Assembly: GCA_044341215.1 (NCBI GenBank)
Contig: JBIISC010000025.1
Span: 1 to 13,375 of the forward strand
Direction of reading: 5' to 3'
Source: JAFMIT01 sp044341215
GTDB taxonomy: Bacteria > Actinomycetota > Actinomycetes > S36-B12 > UBA5976
Length of the DNA: 13,375 nt
Part shown: positions 6,053-11,914 of the stretch, piece by piece
How positions within the stretch are numbered: the stretch's first letter is position 1
Layout of the letters: each line of letters begins with the position of its first letter
The notes under the pieces: generated by a model
Databases searched by the model: none
What the model was told of the DNA's origin: nothing
Seen by the model: the letters and a program-made list of their open reading frames with translations, nothing else
Program-made: the position numbers and the translations under genes

Positions 6053-6375
6053 TCGTCTTTAGGTTTTCTAAGTTCTTTAGCTTCGTCAATAAATTTCTTT
6101 GGTTGTTTACGAATTGCTTTTGGAAGTCCCGTAAACAAATATCCAGGATCAGACAAAATTCGCTGAACTATTCGCCAAGGCTTTGTAGCTAAGCGGTTTT
6201 CTAAGTCTTTAACATATGCCTTGCGTAAATCATGAGTGTCGTGACGCATCACAGTTCCACAGGCTGTGCATTTTGCGGTAGCCAGCAAACGTCCTGCGTA
6301 GGTCACTTCATGTTCGCATTCACGATTACACATCGAGCAAAGCAAAACGGCGAATTGTTTTTGATTATCAGGCAT
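6049..6375 (-). CDS. Small zinc-ribbon protein of unknown function
   Basis: A 108-residue protein. C13-x2-C16 (CSMC) and C36-x2-C39 (CTAC) form a four-cysteine zinc-ribbon signature, with extra Cys20 and His22 nearby. A basic helical tail (RKAYVKDLENRLATKPWRIVQRILSD, then AIRKQPKKFIDEAKELRKPKDD) follows. This is consistent with a soluble nucleic-acid or protein-binding adaptor, but no family was recognised. It starts six bases after the intact ispD stop and is the last gene of the PTS operon on the minus strand. Its end overlaps the convergent IspD-like gene by four bases (6049-6052), with no room for a terminator. Confidence 0.7.
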   Translation of the reverse strand: MPDNQKQFAVLLCSMCNRECEHEVTYAGRLLATAKCTACGTVMRHDTHDLRKAYVKDLENRLATKPWRIVQRILSDPGYLFTGLPKAIRKQPKKFIDEAKELRKPKDD

Positions 6376-6381
6376 ATCGCA

Positions 6382-7089
6382 TCACTTCAAACTGTAGGAG
6401 TTGCTGGCTAGAAGGTGTTCCACCATCACCAGATCTTGCGGGTAGGTAACTTTGATGTTGAGTGCGGTTCCACGGACACATTCAACTTTCAAATCTGGGT
6501 AATACTTTTCCATGCACATAGATGTATCGGAGCCTTCAAAGTTTTCTACTCCGGCCCTTCGGTAAGCATCCAATATTTCTCGAGCTTTGAAAACTTGCGG
6601 AGTTTGCACCCGGACTATTTCAGACTCTGATGAAGAACCATGAAGCACTGCAGTCTCTAGATAGGGAAGCGCGCCACCATTCTTTTCCGCTGCTTGCACA
6701 ATCTTTTTGATCAAGGTTGGACCAGCCAAAGGGCGAGCACCATCATGGATCAAAACGAGTTTGCAATCTCCAGATTCGATCGATGGAGCCAAGTATTCAA
6801 GCGCGCGAGATTCTGATGCATGTCTGGTTGCACCACCATCAACAATGTCGACTGGTGCAGATACGTGCTTAGCAAAGATTTCGCGTGCAAACTCACGTTC
6901 AGATTGGTGAACTACTAAAACATAACGATCGAAGAGTTCAGATTCGATGAGCCATTTAAAGCTCCAAGTTGCTAATTCACGTCCTCCGAGCGGAAGCCAA
7001 ACTTTGTTGGTTCCAGCTCCGAGGCGTGTTCCGCTACCAGCAGCTAGAACTACAGCAGTTCGGCCAGTATGGTGGCGGTTAAATTTCAT
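6382..7089 (-). CDS. ispD: IspD-family cytidylyltransferase with intact active site
   Basis: A 235-residue nucleotidyltransferase. VVLAAGSGTRLGAGTNKVWLPLGG at about residues 13-36 holds the CTP-binding loop with the catalytic Arg and Lys. LVLIHDGARPL (near 112), VRVQTPQVFKAREI and ALNIKVTYPQDL (near 208) are the other IspD signatures. IspD joins MEP and CTP to give CDP-methylerythritol in the MEP isoprenoid pathway. The related TarI family makes CDP-ribitol and cannot be fully excluded, but no tar genes are near. The start overlaps the oxidoreductase stop as TAATG, with AGGA about 8 nt upstream, so the two are translationally coupled. Together with the defective IspD-like gene next door, this is probably the working IspD, acting after a possible DRL enzyme. 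Confidence 0.82.
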   Translation of the reverse strand: MKFNRHHTGRTAVVLAAGSGTRLGAGTNKVWLPLGGRELATWSFKWLIESELFDRYVLVVHQSEREFAREIFAKHVSAPVDIVDGGATRHASESRALEYLAPSIESGDCKLVLIHDGARPLAGPTLIKKIVQAAEKNGGALPYLETAVLHGSSSESEIVRVQTPQVFKAREILDAYRRAGVENFEGSDTSMCMEKYYPDLKVECVRGTALNIKVTYPQDLVMVEHLLASNSYSLK

Positions 7090-8369
7090 TACAGTCCTAA
7101 TGCATCCATCTCTTTACGGAGTGCAACGATAGTTTGTGTTTCATCAATGTCCACATCGTCCCAGGTAATCAAGTGGTCGATTGGCAAATCACGCTTAACT
7201 GTTGCTCCTTGGAGAAGTCCGATAGGCACTAAACGATCTCGCATTGCATCTTCTTTGCGATCTGCAACAGCGCGCATTGAGTAGCCACCGATACTGTCGA
7301 TTTTGTCGCTAACAGCGTGTGCCTTCTTTGTGGAAGCCACAACTTCGGTTGTGCGTGAAGTGCAAGCAAATGAAGCTTTTCCTTCAACCAGCATTTCAGC
7401 AACCGTAATTGGCGCTTCAACACTCGCTAGGTGGAATGGGCGGTAGAGCGAGAAGTAAGGACCAGGTCCCATGCCGAGATATGACATTTCGTGTGCAACA
7501 TATGGCTTGTCGGTTTTAACAACCACAAATACACCAGGTGCCACATCGCCTGTGCAGTAATCAACTACACCAGTTTCTTCCAAAACTCCGCCGGCTTCTT
7601 TTGGTGAGAAGACATTGTGCAAAGTCTTAACAGTTGCAGCAGGTCCAATCATTCCGCGTTTGGTCAATTTCAAACCAGTTGCGTTTGCAAGTGCTGACAT
7701 TTCAATCATGGTCTTTGAACCATCAGTGAATGAGCAAAGCATCTTCGGATTCATTTGCTTTTGCGCAGCGCGCTCAGCAACTGTTTCTGGGGTTGAGTGT
7801 GGTTCAAAAGGATTGTTCTTACCTTTACCTGCCATCACGATTTCAAATGAAAGATCGCGAGCAAATTCAACTAGGTATAGTGCTTCAACTGGCTCGTCAC
7901 CATGGCAAACCGAGTAAAGCACGCCATTGTCAGCGGCCATCTTGGTGAGTAGTGGCCCAATGGTTACGTCCATTTCAACATTCAAAACTGCAACGTGTTT
8001 TTTTGCCTTTAGGCAAGCAGATGTAACGCGGGCGCCAACTTCTGGAACACCAGTGGCTTCAACCACTACATCAACATCAAGTTGCGCAATCAAAGTTGCA
8101 TCGGTTGTGCCTACTGGCTGACCTTTTGCAATTGCAGCATTCAAAGCTGCTACATCAGACGAAATAAGTGGTTTTGGTAAACCTAAATCTGCAAATGCTT
8201 GTTCGATTCGAGTTGCATCAACATCTGCAATCACAGATACATCAATGCCACCCATTGATTGGGTTTGGTTTGCAAAACCGCGACCCATTTGGCCAGATCC
8301 AACTAGTGCTAATCGGCTATTTCTTCCTTGTTTACGTGCGAGCTCTTCTAAACGGCTTCGGTATTGCAT
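7089..8369 (-). CDS. NAD(P)-dependent oxidoreductase with C-terminal SAF domain (homoserine dehydrogenase-like; possible DRL/DXR-II)
   Basis: A 426-residue protein. A Rossmann domain begins LALVGSGQMGRGFANQ (GSGQMG at 24-29), with VDVVVEATGVPEVGA (99-113). Then come SVCHGDEPVEALYLVEFARDL, the family motif VMAGKGKNNPF (178-188), and a C-terminal SAF-like domain (about 370-420, PIGLLQGATVKRDLPIDHLITWDDVDID). This is the predicted homoserine dehydrogenase/SAF family (COG4091 type). From memory, that family includes the Brucella DXR-like enzyme (DRL, DXR-II), which turns deoxyxylulose 5-phosphate into MEP. The coupled downstream ispD would use MEP, which supports a DRL role. Linkage to a polyol PTS instead suggests oxidation of a phosphorylated polyol. 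AAGGAG lies 9 nt before ATG 8369. Family is confident; substrate is not. Confidence 0.75.
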   Translation of the reverse strand: MQYRSRLEELARKQGRNSRLALVGSGQMGRGFANQTQSMGGIDVSVIADVDATRIEQAFADLGLPKPLISSDVAALNAAIAKGQPVGTTDATLIAQLDVDVVVEATGVPEVGARVTSACLKAKKHVAVLNVEMDVTIGPLLTKMAADNGVLYSVCHGDEPVEALYLVEFARDLSFEIVMAGKGKNNPFEPHSTPETVAERAAQKQMNPKMLCSFTDGSKTMIEMSALANATGLKLTKRGMIGPAATVKTLHNVFSPKEAGGVLEETGVVDYCTGDVAPGVFVVVKTDKPYVAHEMSYLGMGPGPYFSLYRPFHLASVEAPITVAEMLVEGKASFACTSRTTEVVASTKKAHAVSDKIDSIGGYSMRAVADRKEDAMRDRLVPIGLLQGATVKRDLPIDHLITWDDVDIDETQTIVALRKEMDALGL

Positions 8370-8371
8370 CT

Positions 8372-8737
8372 CTACTTGCTCCTTGTAATACTAATTTTCG
8401 TTCCGATATTAATTTCTGGTAATTCTTGTACCGCGATATTTACATCGCCTGGTAATTCAGCGTCGGTTAACCCATTTGCTTTTAGATTTAAGTGACCTAA
8501 GTTCATTAAGTTTTCGTTTGCCACATCGCCGACTGCGAGAACTTCGTATGAACTATCGTCAAGTGAAACAATGTCACCAGCTTTAAGTTCATCTTCTTGA
8601 TGTTCTACGTTGTGCAGGATGCAAAAATCATGTAATTCTTCAGGTGCATTTGCTCCGAAGAAAACCAGCATCCCTTGTTCCCGGAATGCGGGAACAAGGT
8701 CGCCGATTGCGAATACTGTTGATTCGTAAATTTTCAC
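8372..8737 (-). CDS. srlB: PTS glucitol/sorbitol-type IIA component
   Basis: A protein of about 121 residues aligning with E. coli SrlB over its whole length: MKIYESTVFAIGD against its IYQTT-TRIG start, APEELHDFCILHNVEH with the phosphorylated His of the FIH site, then YEVLAVGDVANENLMNLGHLNLKANGL and ELPGDV. It takes phosphate from HPr and passes it to IIB in the cytosol. The frame allows TTG at 8743 (two more residues) or GTG at 8737. GTG is chosen because AGG from the preceding TAGG sits about 10 nt upstream and the SrlB alignment begins there. It lies about 10 bp after the IIB gene, and its stop is embedded in the oxidoreductase ribosome site. Confidence 0.88.
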   Translation of the reverse strand: MKIYESTVFAIGDLVPAFREQGMLVFFGANAPEELHDFCILHNVEHQEDELKAGDIVSLDDSSYEVLAVGDVANENLMNLGHLNLKANGLTDAELPGDVNIAVQELPEINIGTKISITRSK

Positions 8738-8747
8738 TCGCAAAAAC

Positions 8748-9119
8748 CTAAGCGAGTGTTACGTGCTCTGGCTTCACACCAGATACAAATAATTCTTTGG
8801 TAATAAACATTGCAAGTGGACCAGCTGGGCTAGTTCCGTGAATGTCAACAGTTAAAACCTTCTTCATTGGGTAAACACCAACGCGTGCGGTTCCACCACA
8901 GTCGATTACTGCAACTGCAATTTTGTCGAATGGGGCACTGCTCTTAAAGCCATCAAATGGCTCGCCACCGGTTAGGTCTGCAATGTGTTGCGCAACAGCA
9001 TGAATGCCGCCACCAGTAACACAGTAGATAAGTGGACGTTCGTCGGTTGGTTTAACTGTAAGCGGACCGCCCCAGCCACCTTTTCCTGCAACGATGTTTA
9101 CTGCTTTGTAGTCAGCCAT
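8748..9119 (-). CDS. srlE: PTS glucitol/sorbitol-type IIB component (stand-alone N-terminal half of SrlE)
   Basis: A 123-residue protein equivalent to the N-terminal domain of E. coli SrlE. It has VAGKGGWGGPLTVKP (10-24), YCVTGGGIHAVAQHIADLTGGEPFDGFK, and VAVIDCGGTARVGVYP, where Cys74 is the IIB phosphorylation site. It continues DIHGTSPAGPLA and ends VSGVKPEHVTLA. It passes phosphate from IIA to the incoming sugar at the membrane IIC. In E. coli this domain is fused to a membrane domain; here it is a separate gene encoded after that membrane half. GAAAGG lies about 7 nt before ATG 9119. A terminator-like hairpin separates it from the upstream membrane gene. Confidence 0.9.
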   Translation of the reverse strand: MADYKAVNIVAGKGGWGGPLTVKPTDERPLIYCVTGGGIHAVAQHIADLTGGEPFDGFKSSAPFDKIAVAVIDCGGTARVGVYPMKKVLTVDIHGTSPAGPLAMFITKELFVSGVKPEHVTLA

Positions 9120-9154
9120 TTCTTAGCCTTTCAAATGTGTAGATGAAAAAAGAA

Positions 9155-9187
9155 GCGGGGCTGAAACGGAAAAACGTTCAGCCCCGC
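9155..9187 (-). terminator. Intra-operon terminator or attenuator hairpin between two PTS genes
   Basis: Perfect 11-bp inverted repeat: GCGGGGCTGAA (9155-9165) pairs with TTCAGCCCCGC (9177-9187) around an 11-nt loop. On the minus strand it is followed by CTTCTTTTTTC (ending near 9144), so it has the form of a Rho-independent terminator. It starts 9 nt after the stop of the membrane gene and lies 35 nt before the IIB start. It may lower expression of the downstream genes or protect the upstream message. Confidence 0.75.
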
Positions 9188-9196
9188 CCTGTGTAT

Positions 9197-9739
9197 TTAG
9201 CTGTTGTATAGGCCGAAGCTCGCGAAGTAAGCGATTACCACTGAAAGTGGACCGGTTACTAGACGTGAGAACAGAACGGCTGGAACGCCAACTTCAACGG
9301 TTTCTGGTTCGGCTTCGCCAAGAGCTAGACCGACTGGAATGAAGTCACAACCAACTTGTGGGTTGATTGCAAACAATGCAGGCAGTGCGTATTGAGCAGG
9401 GATAGTTCCCTTACCAATTTCAACACCTAGCAAAGTTCCAACGATCTGAGCAATAACAGCGCCAGGTCCAAGCAATGGGCTTAGAACTGGAATTGCGCAA
9501 ACTACAGAAACGAGTAGCAGACCACCAAGTGATGATGCTGAACCGCTGATTGCGTTAGCAATCTTGTCGCCAATACCGGTTGCAAGAATTAAACCGATAA
9601 TGAACGAGATGAATGCCATGAATGGAATTACGTTGCGGATTGTTGTTTCAACCGCATCGCGTCCTGCTTGGTAAAGAGTGCCAACGACACCACCAACAGA
9701 ACGACCAATTGTTACGAGTAACTTGTTAATTGCGTCCAT
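9197..9739 (-). CDS. srlE: PTS glucitol/sorbitol-type membrane component (C-terminal half of SrlE)
   Basis: A 180-residue membrane protein matching the C-terminal membrane domain of E. coli SrlE (IIBC). Hydrophobic segments lie at about residues 38-57 (VIPFMAFISFIIGLILATGI), 71-108 (two helices around the conserved IPVLSPLLGPGAVIAQ) and 155-178. A polar loop, QYALPALFAINPQVGCDFIPVGLALGEAEPET, is strongly family-like and probably sits at the substrate path. With the SrlA-like protein it forms the permease channel. It starts two bases after the SrlA-like stop and is followed by the hairpin at 9155-9187. Splitting from IIB is the odd feature. Confidence 0.9.
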   Translation of the reverse strand: MDAINKLLVTIGRSVGGVVGTLYQAGRDAVETTIRNVIPFMAFISFIIGLILATGIGDKIANAISGSASSLGGLLLVSVVCAIPVLSPLLGPGAVIAQIVGTLLGVEIGKGTIPAQYALPALFAINPQVGCDFIPVGLALGEAEPETVEVGVPAVLFSRLVTGPLSVVIAYFASFGLYNS

Positions 9740-9741
9740 GT

Positions 9742-10278
9742 TTATGCATTCCCCTTACGAGCCATCATGATTTTCGTGATGAACTCAGTGACGATACCGC
9801 GGATGAAGATGACAACGAGACCTACAAGTAGGTAACGAATAGCCAAAGGTCCTAGTTCGAAGCCGAGAGCTGTGACGCCTGAAGCGATACCAGCCCATAC
9901 GAAAAGTTCGCCTGGATTAGCGTGTGGGAAGATGCCAAGAATAGGGTGTACGAAAGAAACTGCAGCATCGTAAAATGCTGGCTTCTGACGTTCTGGCAAG
10001 AAACGACCTACGGTGTAGGCCATTGGATTGGTGAAGAAAAATACTGCCAAGAATGGCAATACCATGTAGCGAACTGGGTACCACTGGATACCTGGTTGCG
10101 CTGCTTTTACACCTAGGGATTCGATCTTCTCAGGTCCGATAAGACGGATCAATGCGTTTACCGCGGTCAAAAGAACGACCAAGGTAGGCAAGATGCCACC
10201 CATCAGGCTAAGGAGAACTGCTCCACCCTGGTTAAAGACTCCAATGAAGTCTTGTGCCCAGACGGCTAGTGTGTCCAT
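9742..10278 (-). CDS. srlA: PTS glucitol/sorbitol-type IIC component (SrlA-like)
   Basis: A 178-residue membrane protein close to E. coli SrlA (187 residues) throughout: FIGVFNQGGAVLLSLMGGILPTLVVLL, NALIRLIGPEKIE, FFFTNPMAYTVGRFLPERQKPAFYDAA, GIFPHANPGELFVWAGIASG and GPLAIRYLLVGLVVIFIRGIVTEFIT. About four membrane segments are visible. It moves the sugar alcohol across the membrane for phosphorylation by IIB. GGAGGG lies only 3 nt before ATG 10278, a strong but tightly spaced ribosome site. The 83-bp gap to gutM holds only a weak GC dyad (10315-10319 with 10332-10336). The transported polyol cannot be read from the sequence. Confidence 0.92.
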   Translation of the reverse strand: MDTLAVWAQDFIGVFNQGGAVLLSLMGGILPTLVVLLTAVNALIRLIGPEKIESLGVKAAQPGIQWYPVRYMVLPFLAVFFFTNPMAYTVGRFLPERQKPAFYDAAVSFVHPILGIFPHANPGELFVWAGIASGVTALGFELGPLAIRYLLVGLVVIFIRGIVTEFITKIMMARKGNA

Positions 10279-10361
10279 TTACCCTCCAACTGCTCTAACG
10301 ATTACAACTTGTAACCGGCAAAACCACAAAGGCCGGGTAGGTCCAATGTGGGTTCTTTCAC

Positions 10362-10754
10362 TTACTCCGAGACCGCAGTTTCCTTTGGTTTCAGCAAAGT
10401 AGAAGCCGCCATCTGAGCCGCACTCCTAATTTTGCGATTTAGCTGAGGGATGTCGCCATCTCCAGCTAATTCGGTTAGTGAAAGTCCATTTAGGCCAGGG
10501 AAAGGCTTGGGTGCGGCGAAGACTGTAAAACCAGTCATAACGCGTGCATCAACCACAGTGTCTCCCTGTCGTGCGATCGCAACAAATGCGCGACCACCAC
10601 GGTAACGCTTTCCGCCCATACCAACTGCAGACTCGCCCTGAGCCCGCAATGTCTTGAGTGAATTGTTGAATTTCATCGCTTGGTTATAAGTTAATAAAAG
10701 TTGTGAAACCCACATGACGCCAATCACGAATAGGACGACGGGAAGATTTTCCAT
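10362..10754 (-). CDS. gutM: GutM-like glucitol operon accessory regulator
   Basis: A 130-residue protein close to the length of E. coli GutM (119). One N-terminal membrane helix (about residues 5-23, LPVVLFVIGVMWVSQLLLTY) is followed by a cytosolic domain: QAMKFNNSLKTLRAQGESAVGMGGKRYRGGRAFVAIARQGDTVVDARVMTGFTVFA. The layout and the FN-SLK-LR-QG/VG-GK--R pattern are typical of the GutM family, named as an activator of glucitol operons in enterobacteria. The mechanism is poorly known. ATG 10754 overlaps the SorC-regulator stop as TAATG, and PTS genes follow. Both neighbours support the call. Confidence 0.82.
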   Translation of the reverse strand: MENLPVVLFVIGVMWVSQLLLTYNQAMKFNNSLKTLRAQGESAVGMGGKRYRGGRAFVAIARQGDTVVDARVMTGFTVFAAPKPFPGLNGLSLTELAGDGDIPQLNRKIRSAAQMAASTLLKPKETAVSE

Positions 10755-11734
10755 TATGAGGCCACCCTTGTTTGTTTTGCATCGGAAAGAATTCGAATAA
10801 TTTCAAAAGCACATGAACTACTGATGATTACTTCAGAAACAAAGCCACCGCGAATTGCACCAATCACACCGATTGCTTTGTCTTTGCCGGCTGCCATGCC
10901 AATTACAAATGGAATGCGGCGAAGTTGTTCGAGGCTGATACCAACAATTCGATCTGACCAGCCGTGATCTAGTTCTTTGCCGTTGCTGTCGTAGAAACGT
11001 GCACCGATGTCGCCAGCCATGTCTTTAGTTAATGCATCGTATTGAGAAGCTGGAAGTCCAGCGCTATGTAGTAATTCCATTGAAGACGATGCACCTTTGC
11101 TGCCAATGCCAACTACTGCAAGTTCGGCGTTTGCTGCTTGGGCAATCACGTCAGAGACAGATGGTTCATTGATGAAAACTTTATGTGCTTCTGGGCTACG
11201 AACAACTACTGGTGCTAGCAATGTTGAAAATGTTGCACCCATTTTGCTTGCCATTGTGCGAATCAAATCTTCACCGGTGCTACCAGAAGAAAGTGCAGTC
11301 ATGCCTCCAACAAGTGGAACTAGGCGAATGCCAGGTTGGTAATCCGAATCAAGTGCGTTAACCATTGCTTGCAAGGTAGATCCCCAGCTAACTGCAATGG
11401 TTGTGTTTGGACGAGTACGTTCGATAAGGGCTTCGGCACCAAGTGCGCCAACGCCAGTGAATTCATCAAGCTTGTTAAGTGTGCGAGCAACTCGTATGTT
11501 TTTAACTGGAAGCAGCTCGCGGATTGCCCGCTCTAGTGCTGCATCACGATTTGCTTGTTCAACTATTTTGATCTGGACGATACCTTGCGCCCGAGCATCA
11601 GTGAGCATGCGGGAAATATTAGAGCGACTAACCCCTAAAGTCTCGGCTATTTCATCCTGAGACATCTCATCTTCGTAATAGAGGCGTGCTGCTTTAACAA
11701 GCAGTGCTCTATCTCGAGGAAGGGCCATCTTCAC
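10754..11734 (-). CDS. SorC-family sugar-binding transcriptional regulator
   Basis: A protein of 324-326 residues. The N-terminal HTH (about 10-55) reads LLVKAARLYYEDEMSQDEIAETLGVSRSNISRMLTDARAQGIV, typical of the SorC/DeoR-like family. The effector domain (about 70-320) has VSWGSTLQAMVNAL, LVPLVGG, GDIGARFYDSNGKELDH and RIVGISLEQLRRIPFVIGMAAGKDKAIGVIGAIRGG, the phosphosugar-binding fold related to GlcNAc-6-P deaminase. It likely controls the PTS operon it heads, with the PTS product as inducer. The start is GTG 11734 or ATG 11728 two codons later; neither has a strong ribosome site. A palindromic candidate operator lies about 36-55 bp upstream. Confidence 0.88.
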   Translation of the reverse strand: MKMALPRDRALLVKAARLYYEDEMSQDEIAETLGVSRSNISRMLTDARAQGIVQIKIVEQANRDAALERAIRELLPVKNIRVARTLNKLDEFTGVGALGAEALIERTRPNTTIAVSWGSTLQAMVNALDSDYQPGIRLVPLVGGMTALSSGSTGEDLIRTMASKMGATFSTLLAPVVVRSPEAHKVFINEPSVSDVIAQAANAELAVVGIGSKGASSSMELLHSAGLPASQYDALTKDMAGDIGARFYDSNGKELDHGWSDRIVGISLEQLRRIPFVIGMAAGKDKAIGVIGAIRGGFVSEVIISSSCAFEIIRILSDAKQTRVAS

Positions 11735-11760
11735 ATCCGTTCAGGTATCGGAACTTTTGC

Positions 11761-11789
11761 CCAAGTTTGGAGTTAATTGACTCTCTTGG
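11761..11789. promoter_or_regulatory. Candidate SorC-regulator operator
   Basis: GAGTTAATTGACTC (11770-11783) is a 12-of-14 palindrome, flanked by outer arms CCAAG (11761-11765) and CTTGG (11785-11789). It lies 27-55 bp before the regulator start and directly downstream of a possible -10 TACTCT (minus strand, 11797-11792), where a bound repressor would block transcription. No experimental or comparative support is available here. Confidence 0.35.
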
Positions 11790-11837
11790 CAAGAGTACCC
11801 ACGAGTTTTTTAAAAGGTTTTTACAACGATTTGGTAA

Positions 11838-11871
11838 CTGCCCCCTTTTAGCCGAGGCTAAAAGGGGGCAG
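11838..11871. terminator. 34-bp perfect inverted repeat, probable terminator of the E1/E2 operon
   Basis: A 16-bp arm, CTGCCCCCTTTTAGCC (11838-11853), is exactly complementary to 11856-11871, with GA at the centre, so the hairpin has a stem of about 15 bp and a 4-nt loop. It begins 43 nt after the E2 stop on the minus strand. No U-run follows on either strand, so it would be a terminator without a U tract, a form reported in Actinobacteria. An operator or RNA-stability role is also possible. Confidence 0.6.
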
Positions 11872-11914
11872 ATGGGATTACCGCACGGGAAAGAGAGGAA
11901 ATCCCAGTTCTTGG

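Noticed and set aside
6382..7089. TarI (ribitol-5-phosphate cytidylyltransferase) instead of IspD
   Set aside because: No TarJ-type alcohol dehydrogenase or teichoic acid gene is near, and the coupled DRL-like gene suits IspD better. It is not fully excluded.
10315..10336. CCGGC/GCCGG dyad in the gutM-srlA gap considered as a terminator
   Set aside because: The stem is only five base pairs with a 12-nt loop and no U-run on either strand.
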